A stretch of 64,000 bases of DNA, from NCBI RefSeq assembly GCF_000250675.2, contig NC_018681.1:5208001-5272000 (forward strand), given 5' to 3'. Under the pieces are notes generated by a model. It was not told where the DNA came from. It did no database searches and saw only the letters and a program-made list of their open reading frames with translations. The position numbers and the translations under genes were made by a program. This DNA is from Nocardia brasiliensis ATCC 700358. GTDB lineage: Bacteria > Actinomycetota > Actinomycetes > Mycobacteriales > Mycobacteriaceae. This document shows positions 45,636 to 54,824 of this stretch, piece after piece. The first letter of the stretch is position 1; each line of letters opens with the position of its first letter.

Positions 45636-45997
45636 CGATGATCGCTGATGTCACCGGTCGCGGTGATCGCGTCGTCGACGCGGTCGAATATCCGCAGCAC
45701 AGTCGTCAACCCGGTGACTTCGACCAGCCGTCGCACGACCGGCGAGGCCACCACACGCAACTCCGCTGTCGCTTGCATGCCACGCAGCAGCACGTTCAAT
45801 CCCGACGAGTCGAAAAATTTCACCGCGGACAGGTCGACGACCAGCGGTCGAGGTGCGCGGGCGACGGCCTGCTCCAGCGCCTCCGCCATCCGCGGCGCGG
45901 TGTAGATGTCGACTTCCCCGGCGACGACCACGACGATCGCCTCACCCTTGGCAACGATGTCGACCGCGAAACCGGGCAGTTGGTCCTTGTGACGCAT
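45632..45997 (-). CDS. STAS-domain anti-sigma factor antagonist
   Basis: The product is 121 residues from ATG 45997, with AGAAAGG about eight bases upstream; the open frame upstream to 46135 is not coding-like. The phosphorylation site lies in VKFFDSSGLNVLL, and VEVTGLTTVLRIF is the usual C-terminal helix. First gene of the STAS-kinase-phosphatase-B12 sensor operon. Confidence 0.9.
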   Translation of the reverse strand: MRHKDQLPGFAVDIVAKGEAIVVVVAGEVDIYTAPRMAEALEQAVARAPRPLVVDLSAVKFFDSSGLNVLLRGMQATAELRVVASPVVRRLVEVTGLTTVLRIFDRVDDAITATGDISDHR

Positions 45998-46388
45998 TAG
46001 ACGACCTTTCTGGCAGTACCGAGCACCGCGCCCTACCCCGCCGCACGCACGACTCACCTCGACCGGCGCAGACCCCCTCCGCGACCGTGGGCACAAGACG
46101 ATGCGATGCACCGGACGCGACAGGGGCGAGTCCACCCGAGTCCGCCGTCAGGGCGCATGCGCGGCTGTGTTTTCAACCACGACGCAATATCCGAGTCTAG
46201 TCAACCGGTGGCGACCCAGCCCTCCCGGTCCCGAATCCCCCACCGGCGTTGCGGTGCGGGATCACCCGGGCAGCCGACGACGGCTTCGGTCGTCAATACG
46301 TGTGGTCCGATTGATGGATACAACAAGTCCGGCTCCGGAACTAACGTCGACAGATATCTAATTACTCTCTGCTACAAGGAGTTTCGTC
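45998..46388. other. Divergent promoter region between the STAS operon and an exported-protein gene
   Basis: There is no gene here. An AT-richer patch at about 46300-46380 precedes the exported-protein gene, which has AAGGAG before its ATG. I could not identify a convincing SigB/SigF-type promoter for the STAS operon, and no strong palindrome was seen. Confidence 0.5.
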
Positions 46389-46778
46389 ATGTCAGCTAGA
46401 AAGCTATCGATGGCCGGGGCGCGCATGTTCGCAGTCGGATGCATGGCCGCTTTCGCGGTTGCCACAGCAAGTCCAGGCGTCACGTCGGCCGGCACTTTCA
46501 ACAATGTCTGGGGTGCGTTCGACCCGGACGTGACCACAACCCTGACCTATCCGAACGGTCACCCCACGTTCACGCTGAATCTTTGGTCCGACCAGAACTG
46601 CGGTGGCACCCTGTGCAAGGCCACCTACTCGGTGTGGATGTACAACGCGAGCGGAGCCCTGGTCTGGAGTGCGGGATCGCAGAGCAACCGCTATTACTCC
46701 GTCGGCGGCAACGTCACCAAGGTGGTGATGACGCGGAACTGCGGATGCGCGGGCCACAACTACGCGCAGCGTCACTGA
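46389..46778 (+). CDS. Exported Cys-containing protein, unknown function
   Basis: The product is 129 residues. A signal peptide covers ~1-34 (MFAVGCMAAFAVATASPGVTSA). The ~95-residue mature part is Tyr/Trp/Asn-rich with four to five cysteines (QNCGGTLCKATYS and RNCGCAGHNYAQRH), a likely small disulfide-bonded beta fold. CAAGGAG lies eight bases upstream of the ATG. No family recognised. Confidence 0.82.
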   Translation: MSARKLSMAGARMFAVGCMAAFAVATASPGVTSAGTFNNVWGAFDPDVTTTLTYPNGHPTFTLNLWSDQNCGGTLCKATYSVWMYNASGALVWSAGSQSNRYYSVGGNVTKVVMTRNCGCAGHNYAQRH

Positions 46779-46833
46779 GCCGCATTCCACGATCCAGCGC
46801 GGTAGTCGATGAGGTCGTTGCCGGACTGCTCCT

Positions 46834-46849
46834 CCCCGCCTTACCGGGG
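46834..46849. terminator. Weak hairpin downstream of the exported-protein gene
   Basis: CCCCG and CGGGG arms flank CCTTAC, 56 bases after the stop and before the acetyltransferase gene. There is no U run, so termination strength is doubtful. Confidence 0.3.
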
Positions 46850-46991
46850 TAATCCACGGCTGAAGGTTTGCGCCCAACAGCCGCGCTGAGTCGGTTCCAC
46901 TTCGAGGACAACGGTCGAATAAGCGTATAACGTTGACCTGCTTCGGGTTTCACACACACCGGCATCGAATAGCAAGCAAGGAGGTACCGCC

Positions 46992-47606
46992 GTGTCGATC
47001 ACGACCCGCACCGCCGCACCGGTCGACATCGGCGCCTGCGCACGTGTACTCGCGGAAGCTTTCGCCGAAGATCCAGTTATGGCTGCGATTTGGCCGGACC
47101 CTCGGAAACGACACCGCGCGCTCCCCCGCTACTTCGCCGCCTCCCTGCGCCACTTTCATGTGCCCGGTGGCGGCGTGCAGGTCGCCGCCGACCCGGACGG
47201 TCATCTCGGTGGTGTCGCGGTCTGGGATCCGCCAGGGAAATGGGATCAACCATTCGCACGCACCCTGCGCGCCATACCCGATCTCCTGCCGGCGCTGGGC
47301 CTCCGGACGCGCGCCGCGATCGCAGTCCGCGGCACACTGGACGCGCACCATCCCGCGATGCCACTGCACTGGTACCTGGCCAACCTCGGGACACCAGAAA
47401 CCCACCGCGGGCACGGCTACGCCGCCCGGCTCGTCGATGACCGCCTCACGCAATCACCCGACACCGCCGCCTACCTCGTCTGCACCCGAGAGAAGAACGT
47501 CGGCTTCTACGAGCGATTCGGATTCGAGGTCACCGACACCTTCTGTCTACCCGTTGGTGACAGACCGATGATGTGGGCCATGACTTTTCAAGCGGACACG
47601 GGATAG
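46992..47606 (+). CDS. GNAT-family N-acetyltransferase
   Basis: The product is 204 residues. GTG start with AAGGAGG eight bases upstream. The acetyl-CoA loop reads ETHRGHGYAARLVDD, near the R/QxxGxG/A consensus, and the C-terminal half has NVGFYERFGFEVTDTFCLP, typical of the family. Substrate unknown. The P450 gene follows 58 bases later on the same strand. Confidence 0.88.
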   Translation: MSITTRTAAPVDIGACARVLAEAFAEDPVMAAIWPDPRKRHRALPRYFAASLRHFHVPGGGVQVAADPDGHLGGVAVWDPPGKWDQPFARTLRAIPDLLPALGLRTRAAIAVRGTLDAHHPAMPLHWYLANLGTPETHRGHGYAARLVDDRLTQSPDTAAYLVCTREKNVGFYERFGFEVTDTFCLPVGDRPMMWAMTFQADTG

Positions 47607-47664
47607 CGCCCGGCCTTTCCGGCGGCCGAAGCGGACGTCGACCCGACGCTGATAGCGTCGGCGG

Positions 47665-48918
47665 ATGGAGATCGAAACTACCACGGCGGCAGATGGATTG
47701 GCCGCCGACCCGGCCCGCCCTTTCGTGCTGTCCCCCGACTTCTACCGCGATCCGCAGAGTGCCTATGGCGCATTGCGCACCCGGGGGCCGGTCAACCGAG
47801 TGACGTTTCCCGACGGCAGTACCGGATGGCTCATCACCGGCCACGCCGAGGCGAAAGCGGCCTTCGGTCATCCGGGGATCAGCAAGCGGCTGGGCTCGGC
47901 GGGCGCCCGGGCAGCGCTCGAAGCGAACAAGGCCGGTCACCAGCTCCAGGCCGGCCCCTTCGAGCACATGCTCGTCTTCTACGATCCACCCGAGCACACA
48001 CGCCTGCGCTCCCTGCTCACCAAAGCGTTCTCGACTCGTGCGGTGCGTGGCCTCGCTCCGCGCGTCACAGAAATCGCCGACACTCTGCTCACCGAAATCG
48101 CCGCCGCCGGCGAAGTCGTGGATCTGCTCGACCGCTACGCGGTACCGCTGTCGATGTCGGTGATCTGTGAGCTACTCGGTGTGCCCAACCCGGACCGAGC
48201 GAGGTTCCAGAGCTGGTCGACTGTCATTGTGTCCAGCGAGCACGCCGCTCGCGATCGGATGACGGCCGCAACAGAGTTCGTCGCCTACATAGATCACCTC
48301 ATAGCTACACGCACCACCGAACCAGGGGCGGACCTGCTCTCCGAACTCATCGCAGCGGGTGCGGACGGCGAACGTCTCACGCCACGTGAACTGCGCAGTA
48401 TGGTGCTCGTCCTGCTGGTGGCAGGCTTCGAGACCACCGCGAACCTCATCGGCAACGCGGTGGTCACCCTGTTGTCCGACAAGGACTCTCGCCAGCAACT
48501 GCGCGGTGACGCCACACGCATTCCAGCGTTCATCGAGGAGGTCCTCAGATTCAGGTCGCCGACCAGCGAAACCACGTTCCGCTACACGACGACACCAATC
48601 ACGCTGGGCGGCATCGAGATAGCCGCCGGGGAGCTGATCGTCGTGTCGGTGGCAGGAGCGGGACGCGACCCTCGCCGGTTCGCTGATGCACACCTGTTCG
48701 ACATCGATCGTCCCAACAACACCGAGCACCTCGCGTTCGGGCACGGGATCCATTTCTGCGTCGGCGCACCCCTGGCCCGCATGCAGGGCTGCATCGGACT
48801 GGAGCAGTTGCTGGCGCGCTACCCTGATCTGGCACTCTCGCCCACCGACGAACCCACTTGGCGCACAAGCTTCGCCATCCGGGGGTTGACCGCCTTACCT
48901 GTACGTCTGCGCCCATGA
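47665..48918 (+). CDS. Cytochrome P450 (complete)
   Basis: The product is 417 residues. Motifs: early helix C region DPPEHTRLRSLLTKAFS; I-helix LLVAGFETTANLIG; K-helix ExxR in EEVLRF; heme ligand loop FGHGIHFCVGAPLARMQ with the axial Cys. It is a soluble class I bacterial P450 needing ferredoxin partners, none of which are encoded nearby. Substrate unknown. It may be co-transcribed with the upstream acetyltransferase. Confidence 0.95.
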   Translation: MEIETTTAADGLAADPARPFVLSPDFYRDPQSAYGALRTRGPVNRVTFPDGSTGWLITGHAEAKAAFGHPGISKRLGSAGARAALEANKAGHQLQAGPFEHMLVFYDPPEHTRLRSLLTKAFSTRAVRGLAPRVTEIADTLLTEIAAAGEVVDLLDRYAVPLSMSVICELLGVPNPDRARFQSWSTVIVSSEHAARDRMTAATEFVAYIDHLIATRTTEPGADLLSELIAAGADGERLTPRELRSMVLVLLVAGFETTANLIGNAVVTLLSDKDSRQQLRGDATRIPAFIEEVLRFRSPTSETTFRYTTTPITLGGIEIAAGELIVVSVAGAGRDPRRFADAHLFDIDRPNNTEHLAFGHGIHFCVGAPLARMQGCIGLEQLLARYPDLALSPTDEPTWRTSFAIRGLTALPVRLRP

Positions 48919-48954
48919 TTGCCATGGATGAGCAAGCATGGGCGCCCGCAGGTT

Positions 48955-49587
48955 TCAGAACTGGAGGGCGCCCCAGACCCAGCCGGTGCCGCCGGGGACG
49001 GCGGGGCCGGTGACCTGGCACCAGTCGTTCCTGTTGCAGTTTCCGACGAGGGTGACCTGTTGGCCTTGGCGCAGGACGCCGAGGACGTCTCCGGCGCCGC
49101 CTGGCGCGTCGTAGACGTCGACGTCCTCGGTTACGGTCGCGACGTTCTGCTGCGAAAGGCAGGGAAACGGTCGCGTCGAACTCCAGGCAGACGCGGAAGG
49201 CGCTGCGCCGGAACCGAGTCCACGAGCGAAACCGTCGTCGTCCACCCGGCCGGAGTAGTGCGCGAAGCCGGTGTCGTCCCACTGTATGGTGAATCGGACG
49301 TCGCGGCCGGTGATGGTGGCGTCGCTGATGTTTCCGCCCTTGAGGTTCGCGCCGTTCTTCATCGACGTGATCGCACGCCCTTGATGCGTTTGCTGAATGT
49401 CCCCCGAATTCAGGAAATACACGAGCCAGCCATTGCTCTGGTCGATAGTCGTCGCTTGCGTGTTGAATCCGTATTGGCCACAGACCGGGACGGCCCCCGC
49501 CGGCTCCGCCGTCACGACCAAAGCGGTCGCACTCAACGCGCCTATCGCGGCCCCGAGAACTGCCTTCTCGAACATTTTGCTGGACAT
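48955..49587 (-). CDS. Exported protein with C-terminal SH3-like domain
   Basis: The product is 210 residues. A signal peptide covers ~1-32 (AVLGAAIGALSATALVVTAEPAGA). The middle part (~35-140) is beta-rich and unrecognised. The last ~62 residues, from VATVTEDVDVYDAPGG to GWVWGAL, look like a bacterial SH3 domain with a possible disulfide (NCNRNDWC). SH3b domains often bind cell-wall peptidoglycan, so a cell-envelope role is inferred. Confidence 0.82.
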   Translation of the reverse strand: MSSKMFEKAVLGAAIGALSATALVVTAEPAGAVPVCGQYGFNTQATTIDQSNGWLVYFLNSGDIQQTHQGRAITSMKNGANLKGGNISDATITGRDVRFTIQWDDTGFAHYSGRVDDDGFARGLGSGAAPSASAWSSTRPFPCLSQQNVATVTEDVDVYDAPGGAGDVLGVLRQGQQVTLVGNCNRNDWCQVTGPAVPGGTGWVWGALQF

Positions 49588-49670
49588 GCTGCTCCTCCAG
49601 TTCCGGTCGGCGAAACGCCCGCCACCGATGTCTGTACTGGAAAGGTAGAAGCACCCCTACCCCCGGTCCT

Positions 49671-49686
49671 GAGTAGCGAACTACTC
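49671..49686. promoter_or_regulatory. Small inverted repeat upstream of the SH3-domain gene
   Basis: GAGTAG-CGAA-CTACTC, 84 bases before the start codon, could be an operator or an RNA hairpin in the leader. Confidence 0.3.
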
Positions 49687-49785
49687 CACTTCCCCACCCG
49701 CACTACCCGCCTGATGAGCACATTCGACGCGGGGAGATCGCGCAGCGGGAACGGTCCCACACGAGGGAAAGCCCGACGAAACGAG

Positions 49786-49813
49786 TGGTGGTAGCTGCGT
49801 TCAGCTACCACCA
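49786..49813. terminator. Strong hairpin, terminator of the VOC gene pair
   Basis: Twelve-base arms TGGTGGTAGCTG / CAGCTACCACCA enclose CGTT, 35 bases beyond the stop of the second VOC gene. There is no long T run, which is usual in high-GC actinomycetes. Confidence 0.65.
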
Positions 49814-49847
49814 GTCGGCAGGCAGACAACGGTTCCCGAACCGGCGA

Positions 49848-50219
49848 CTACTCCTGGATTATGGAGAGGGGGTTTCCGGCGGGGTCGGTGAACCAGGCGA
49901 TCAGGGGGCCGCCGCCGCGATGGATGCCTTTTTCGTCTTGTTCGGCGAAGTCGTAGCGTTCGAAGTGGACGTTGCGGCGGGTCAGGGCGTCGACGGCGGT
50001 GTCGATATCGGGGACCGGGAAGTTCAGGATGGTGAAGGAGGCGGGGGTGTGGTCGGGTTTGGGGTAGACGAGGACTGTGGCGCCGGTGGCGAGGTGCAGT
50101 TGCAGCATTCCGTGCTCTTCGGAGACCTTCAGGCCCAAGGTCTCGGCGTAGAAGGCCTTGGCCGCCTCGATGTCGTCCACGGAGAAACCGCTGAAGGCTT
50201 TGCTGTCGGCGAGCATCAT
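49848..50219 (-). CDS. VOC-superfamily (glyoxalase/bleomycin-resistance-like) protein
   Basis: The product is 123 residues, one VOC module pair (FSGFSVDDIEAAKAFYAETLGL, ending WFTDPAGNPLSIIQE). ATG 50219 has GGGGG seven bases upstream and overlaps the stop of the other VOC gene (ATGA). A second ATG directly follows. Function unknown. Confidence 0.88.
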   Translation of the reverse strand: MMLADSKAFSGFSVDDIEAAKAFYAETLGLKVSEEHGMLQLHLATGATVLVYPKPDHTPASFTILNFPVPDIDTAVDALTRRNVHFERYDFAEQDEKGIHRGGGPLIAWFTDPAGNPLSIIQE

Positions 50220-50614
50220 TTGCCCCCTTCTGCCATTTCGGCGCGGTGTTGCGGACTCAGCTGGATGAGCTGGATGTAGTTGCCGTCGGGGTCGATCGCG
50301 GTGGCGAACAGACTGCCGTCGCGGTCTTCGAGTTCGGCCAGCCACCGCCCGCCGAGGTCGTCGATGCGGCCTGCGATCGCGCGCGCGTCGTCCACGTCGA
50401 CGTTCAGGATCGCTCGTCCCGGTTCGGGGTTGGTGTCCCCGACGTCGTCGCGGCTGTCGATGAAAACGTAGAAGCCGCCGAAATCGAGCACCTCGTAGCC
50501 AGGGTCGCCGGGCGTGCGGTCGACTTTCACCGCGAAAGCGGTTGCGTACCAGTCACGCAAGCGTGCCGGGTCGGTGCTGGACAACAGCAGACTGCCGATG
50601 GTGGGTGTGGTCAT
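50216..50614 (-). CDS. VOC-superfamily protein
   Basis: The product is 132 residues (LLLSSTDPARLRDWYATAF, then TAIDPDGNYIQLIQLSP). It pairs with the next VOC gene in a two-gene operon with a 4-base overlap. The two are only distantly similar, so they may form a heterodimer or act on related substrates. Function unknown. Confidence 0.88.
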   Translation of the reverse strand: MTTPTIGSLLLSSTDPARLRDWYATAFAVKVDRTPGDPGYEVLDFGGFYVFIDSRDDVGDTNPEPGRAILNVDVDDARAIAGRIDDLGGRWLAELEDRDGSLFATAIDPDGNYIQLIQLSPQHRAEMAEGGK

Positions 50615-50665
50615 ACCGAATAGACGGCGCGTGGCGACGAAACTAATCGGTGCGGCCCGCAGGAG

Positions 50666-52345
50666 TCACTCCGGCAACGCCGACCTCGGCCGCGCGAGCA
50701 CAACATCCGCCCGCACGGCGACATAGCCACCGCCGACCACCACGATATGATCGGACCCCTCGCTCCAGTACAGAGCCGAGTAGCTGGACTTGTCGTCGAA
50801 CATCTCCGGCGGCAGCGGGATGTACGTGCGGTCGTCCGGGAAGTAGAGCACCCCGACGTCGCCTTCGTCGTTACCGCCGAACTTCAGCAGCAGCCCACCG
50901 TCCGGCCCCGGCCGCACCGCCATCACGTTCGTCCAGGCTTCGCCGTGCCGGATCGGAGTCCCTGCGCGATGGATCTCGTGCAGGCGGCGATCGGACAGAT
51001 AGAAGAATCCGTCGTCTCCGGCGGGTACCGAGGTGAACTCGACGAACGAGCGCTGCGCAGCCATGTCGAACGCACGCACACAGCCGGTGCCTGCCGCGTT
51101 CAGTTCGTATCCGTTTCCGTCCCAGATCAATACGGAGCTGCCGTCGGCCAGCCGGGCGGCGCCGGTCATCGGGCGCGCCGCGTCGCCGAGCGCACTCTTC
51201 ACCACGGCAGCGTCGGGGATTCCCGGAATCGCTTCCCACACACCGGATTCCGCGAGCCACAGCGGGCCGGGCAGCGGGTCACCGACATTCATCCCGCCGA
51301 ATCGCAGCAGGTGCGTCTTCACCTCGTACAACACCACGGGACGTGCACCGAGGAAGTAGCATTCGTGCGCGTAGAGGTCGGCGTCGCCGGGTCCTTTGGC
51401 AGGCAGCAGCACGCGCGGCGCGTCGTCCGAGCCGTCCACCAGGATCGGCCCGAATACGCGTGGGCGCGCTTTCGTGTCGGCGGTCGACTGCGCGAGCCAC
51501 CCACCGCTGGGCGACCGCGCGGCCGCCACCCAGAATTCGTTGCGCTGTAACGACAAACGCGGCGGCCATGCCGAGAGATCCCACAATTCCACCCGTGGCG
51601 TGCGACCGGCGCTGTGCGACAACAGGAATCCGTCGACGATATCGTCGAGGACACTCGCGATCGACGAGGCCGGTGCGGTCTCCACCGCGACGGCCGCAGT
51701 CCCGTCGTTGCCCAGGTACTGCGCCCACATCAATTCCGGGTCACCGGGGAACTCCCCGGCCGCGGGCACCGCGAGATCGGTTGCCTCCCAATATCCCAGC
51801 TTGCGATCCACCGCGGCCCGCAGCGTCGCCACGATCCCTCGATACTGACGTTGCTCGCCCTTCGGCAAGGGCACGAGTTGCTCTTCGACCCACGCCAGCA
51901 CCTCCGCCACATGGGCAGCGGGCACGTAGAGGCCGGTCGTGTAGTTCCCACCGAACCATCCCGACGAGAACTGCCCGCTCAAGTGCGGATGTGCCGCAAC
52001 GACTTCGGCGAACAGCCCGTCCGGCGCATACGCGGCCTCGGTCAGGAACACCGAATCCGGGAACACCCGCCCCGTCTCGAACGCGAGGCTCAGCGCCAGT
52101 CCGCGCTCGTATCGGTAGGGCAGCATCGAGGCGCTGAACATGACCGCCGCGACGGACACGGCGGCTGCCGCGGCCCGTCCGTCCTTGCCCAGCAGCAGTT
52201 CTCGCACCTGCCGCCAAAGATTCTCCGCATCCGGATGCACTCGATCCAACACCGTCGGTCCGCTGGAGCTGCCGAGCAGCCGGGGCACGAACTGCTCCCG
52301 GATCGCGTCCTCGTCCACCAGATGCAATGTGCAGTCGTATCCCAT
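50666..52345 (-). CDS. Uncharacterised 559-residue protein
   Basis: ATG 52345 is preceded closely by GGCGGAGGATC; the frame further upstream to 52585 is not coding-like. There is no signal peptide or membrane segment. The N-terminal ~190 residues are mixed alpha/beta. The C-terminal ~350 residues contain repeated beta-strand patterns with Gly-Asp turns (AGDDGFFYLSD, PGPDGGLLLKFGGND, GSDHIVVVGGGYV) that suggest a beta-propeller. I do not recognise the family. It lies on the minus strand, divergent from a TetR regulator. Confidence 0.75.
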   Translation of the reverse strand: MGYDCTLHLVDEDAIREQFVPRLLGSSSGPTVLDRVHPDAENLWRQVRELLLGKDGRAAAAAVSVAAVMFSASMLPYRYERGLALSLAFETGRVFPDSVFLTEAAYAPDGLFAEVVAAHPHLSGQFSSGWFGGNYTTGLYVPAAHVAEVLAWVEEQLVPLPKGEQRQYRGIVATLRAAVDRKLGYWEATDLAVPAAGEFPGDPELMWAQYLGNDGTAAVAVETAPASSIASVLDDIVDGFLLSHSAGRTPRVELWDLSAWPPRLSLQRNEFWVAAARSPSGGWLAQSTADTKARPRVFGPILVDGSDDAPRVLLPAKGPGDADLYAHECYFLGARPVVLYEVKTHLLRFGGMNVGDPLPGPLWLAESGVWEAIPGIPDAAVVKSALGDAARPMTGAARLADGSSVLIWDGNGYELNAAGTGCVRAFDMAAQRSFVEFTSVPAGDDGFFYLSDRRLHEIHRAGTPIRHGEAWTNVMAVRPGPDGGLLLKFGGNDEGDVGVLYFPDDRTYIPLPPEMFDDKSSYSALYWSEGSDHIVVVGGGYVAVRADVVLARPRSALPE

Positions 52346-52472
52346 GATCCTCCGCCCGGTCCTGCGCACCCACATGCAACCACGGACGCGCTCGGCGGGC
52401 GAGCACGGGTAGTCGGGCGCGACGAGCGCAGATCCCCGTGATCCGCACCAGGGGCCGGCCAGGAAACTACTA

Positions 52473-52486
52473 TGAGCAATTACTCG
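52473..52486. promoter_or_regulatory. Imperfect palindrome upstream of the TetR gene, candidate operator
   Basis: TGAGCAATTACTCG has GAG/CTC arms around an AATT centre, 20 bases upstream of the TetR start codon and between the two divergent genes. TetR regulators are often autoregulated from such sites. Confidence 0.35.
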
Positions 52487-52505
52487 CTTTCCCGGAGGTG
52501 CCTCG

Positions 52506-53177
52506 ATGACGGACCAGCGCCGGCTCAACCCCCGCAAACAGCCGCGCCAGTATCGGGCCGAACTCACCAGACAGCGCATCCTCACCGCGGCCGCGCGAGT
52601 TTTCGCCGAGCACGGCTACGCCGCCGGTACCACCAACCGGATCGCCGAGCAGGCAGAGATCTCGATCGGCTCGCTGTACCAGTACTACCCGAACAAGGAC
52701 GCGATCCTCGTCGAGCTGATGACCCGCCATCTCGACGCGGGCGCGGCCACCGTCGAACGGCTCCGCAACGAGCGACTGCCCGACTCGTTGGCCGAGACGA
52801 TGCGGATGTTCGTGCGGGCGGCGATCGAGAACCATCTCGACGACCCGCAGTTGCTGCGCGTGATGATGGAGCAGACCCCCCGCTCTGCCGAACTCTTGGC
52901 GAAGATCGCCGCGCACGGAGAAGAGCGCGTCGCCTACCTCCAGCACATCCTCGACCGGCATCCAGAGGTCCGGGTCGTCGACACTTACACCGCAGCCCGG
53001 TTGGTCGTCTCCACGGTGGAATTGGTTGTGCACCACCTGATTGCGTCTCACGAGCCGATCGCGCTCCCCCGTTTCGAGAACGAACTCACCGCGATGCTCT
53101 TCCGCTACCTGAGCGGAACCTCTGCTGCCGGCGATCCAGATCCGTTCAAAGGCCATGCGGCAGCAGACAATGCGTGA
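52506..53177 (+). CDS. TetR/AcrR-family regulator
   Basis: The product is 223 residues with CGGAGG eight bases upstream of the ATG. The helix-turn-helix reads ILTAAARVFAEHGYAAGTTNRIAEQ and ISIGSLYQYYPNKDAIL across residues ~25-72. The ligand domain resembles the AcrR C-terminal type with VVSTVELVVHHLI. The target is probably the divergent 559-residue protein gene and itself. Confidence 0.9.
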   Translation: MTDQRRLNPRKQPRQYRAELTRQRILTAAARVFAEHGYAAGTTNRIAEQAEISIGSLYQYYPNKDAILVELMTRHLDAGAATVERLRNERLPDSLAETMRMFVRAAIENHLDDPQLLRVMMEQTPRSAELLAKIAAHGEERVAYLQHILDRHPEVRVVDTYTAARLVVSTVELVVHHLIASHEPIALPRFENELTAMLFRYLSGTSAAGDPDPFKGHAAADNA

Positions 53178-53246
53178 AACGGCCTGTTGCAGAGCCCGGG
53201 TGCGCAGCAAAGCCGTTGCGACAGAACAGCACAGAACGACGCGGGG

Positions 53247-54641
53247 CTACACGGTGGGGCGACGATCCCGCCAGGGTGCCGCGATCTCCAGTTGCGTGGC
53301 GACCTGTAGCAGCAGATCTTCGCGGCCGGGAGCGGCGACCAACTGTATGCCGATGGGCAGGCCGTCGGCGGTGGTATGCAGGGGCAGGCTGATCGCGGGT
53401 TGGCCGGTGAAGTTGGCGAAAGGGGTGAAGGGCGAGAACTGCACGCTGCGCCCCAGCGCCGCCATCGGGTCCGCGGCGTCGGAGAGCAGGGCGCCGGAGG
53501 GCAGGGGTAGTTCGGCAAGGGTCGGGGTGAGCAGCAGGTCGTACTCGTCCCACCAGCTCAGCACCGCCCCGGCGAAACCGGCGACGCCCTCGACGGCGGC
53601 CTGTCGCTGCGCCTCGGTCACCTGGGCGCCGAGCACACCGAGCATCCAGTTGAGCGGTTCGACGTCGGCCTCGGTGACCTCGCGGCCCAACCGGCGCGCG
53701 AGGTCGTCGAGGAGCGTGGCCATGCCCGCCGACCAGAACGTCCCGAACAGGCCGTCCGATGTCGAATCACCCAGTGCCGCCGGGAATCCGGGCTCCAGGT
53801 GATGGCCCAGCGATTCCAAGAGCCGCCCCGAGACGCGCACTGCCTCAGCACATTCCGGAGCCACCGGGGACCCGTCGGGCCGGGTGTCGAGCACCCCGAT
53901 GCGCAGTGTGCCCGGCTCGACGCCCGAGGCGGCGAGATAACCGCCCGCGCCCGACGTGTCCCGCGAAATATCCAGCAGCAGAGCGGAATCGCGCACCGAG
54001 CGGGTGACCGCGGACTCGGCGACCAGGTCGAACACCGAAGCGACCGCCTGCCCGGCCGGCCGGGAGGGCTTGAGCCCGACGAGTCCGCAACACGAGGCCG
54101 GGACACGGATCGAGCCCCCGGCATCGGTGCCGTGGGCGGCGGGCACCATCCCCGCCGCCACCGCGGCGGCCGCTCCGCCACTGGACCCACCCGAGAAAAG
54201 TGCGGTGTTCCAAGGGTTTCGGGTGGCGCCCCAGGCGACCGAATCGGCGGCGGGCACGGTACCGAACTCCGAAGTCGACGTCCGTCCGGCGAAGATCAGC
54301 CCCGCCGCCCGCAAACGCGCCACCAACGGACCGTCGGCCGCGGCCGGGCGGGCCTGCGCCGCGAGCGCGACATTGCCGTCGGTGCAGACCTGGCCCTCGA
54401 CGTCGGTGAGCAGGTCCTTGATCAGGAACGGAACGCCGGCCAACGGCCCGGTCGGATCCACCGCAGCCGCGCGCGCCTGGTCGAAATAGCGCAACGGCAC
54501 CGCGCCGAGGGCCGGATCGAGCTCCTCGATCCGGTCGATCGCGGCCTCGACCAGATCGATCGGCTTCACCTTTCCCGACGCAACGAGCGCGGCCTGATCG
54601 GTCGCATCCAACCAACGAGTCAGTTCTGAAATCAACTTCAC
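53247..54641 (-). CDS. Amidase (amidase-signature family)
   Basis: The product is 464 residues from GTG 54641. The Ser-Ser-Lys triad is visible: Lys in FLIKDLLTD, Ser in the Gly/Ser-rich signature TDAGGSIRVPAS, and Ser of GGSSGGAAAAVA. The family hydrolyses amides, including 6-aminohexanoate-like linear compounds; the substrate here is unknown. A start at 54692 would add 17 residues; neither start has a strong ribosome site. It converges on the TetR gene, with 69 bases between stops. Confidence 0.9.
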   Translation of the reverse strand: MKLISELTRWLDATDQAALVASGKVKPIDLVEAAIDRIEELDPALGAVPLRYFDQARAAAVDPTGPLAGVPFLIKDLLTDVEGQVCTDGNVALAAQARPAAADGPLVARLRAAGLIFAGRTSTSEFGTVPAADSVAWGATRNPWNTALFSGGSSGGAAAAVAAGMVPAAHGTDAGGSIRVPASCCGLVGLKPSRPAGQAVASVFDLVAESAVTRSVRDSALLLDISRDTSGAGGYLAASGVEPGTLRIGVLDTRPDGSPVAPECAEAVRVSGRLLESLGHHLEPGFPAALGDSTSDGLFGTFWSAGMATLLDDLARRLGREVTEADVEPLNWMLGVLGAQVTEAQRQAAVEGVAGFAGAVLSWWDEYDLLLTPTLAELPLPSGALLSDAADPMAALGRSVQFSPFTPFANFTGQPAISLPLHTTADGLPIGIQLVAAPGREDLLLQVATQLEIAAPWRDRRPTV

Positions 54642-54824
54642 TCCATCGTGTCTAACACCGGTCCTAACACCAGCGGATAACGGCGGCCTCACTTCGCTGT
54701 CATTCCGGCAGCTCCGCGCCCGGATTCGTTATCCGATTGGGCCACAACGGCGTGCGATAGAATGCCGCCGCGGCTGCCCCTGGTTGCCCGAGGGTAGCCG
54801 GAACCGGCGCGCGCGTTCCAGAAA

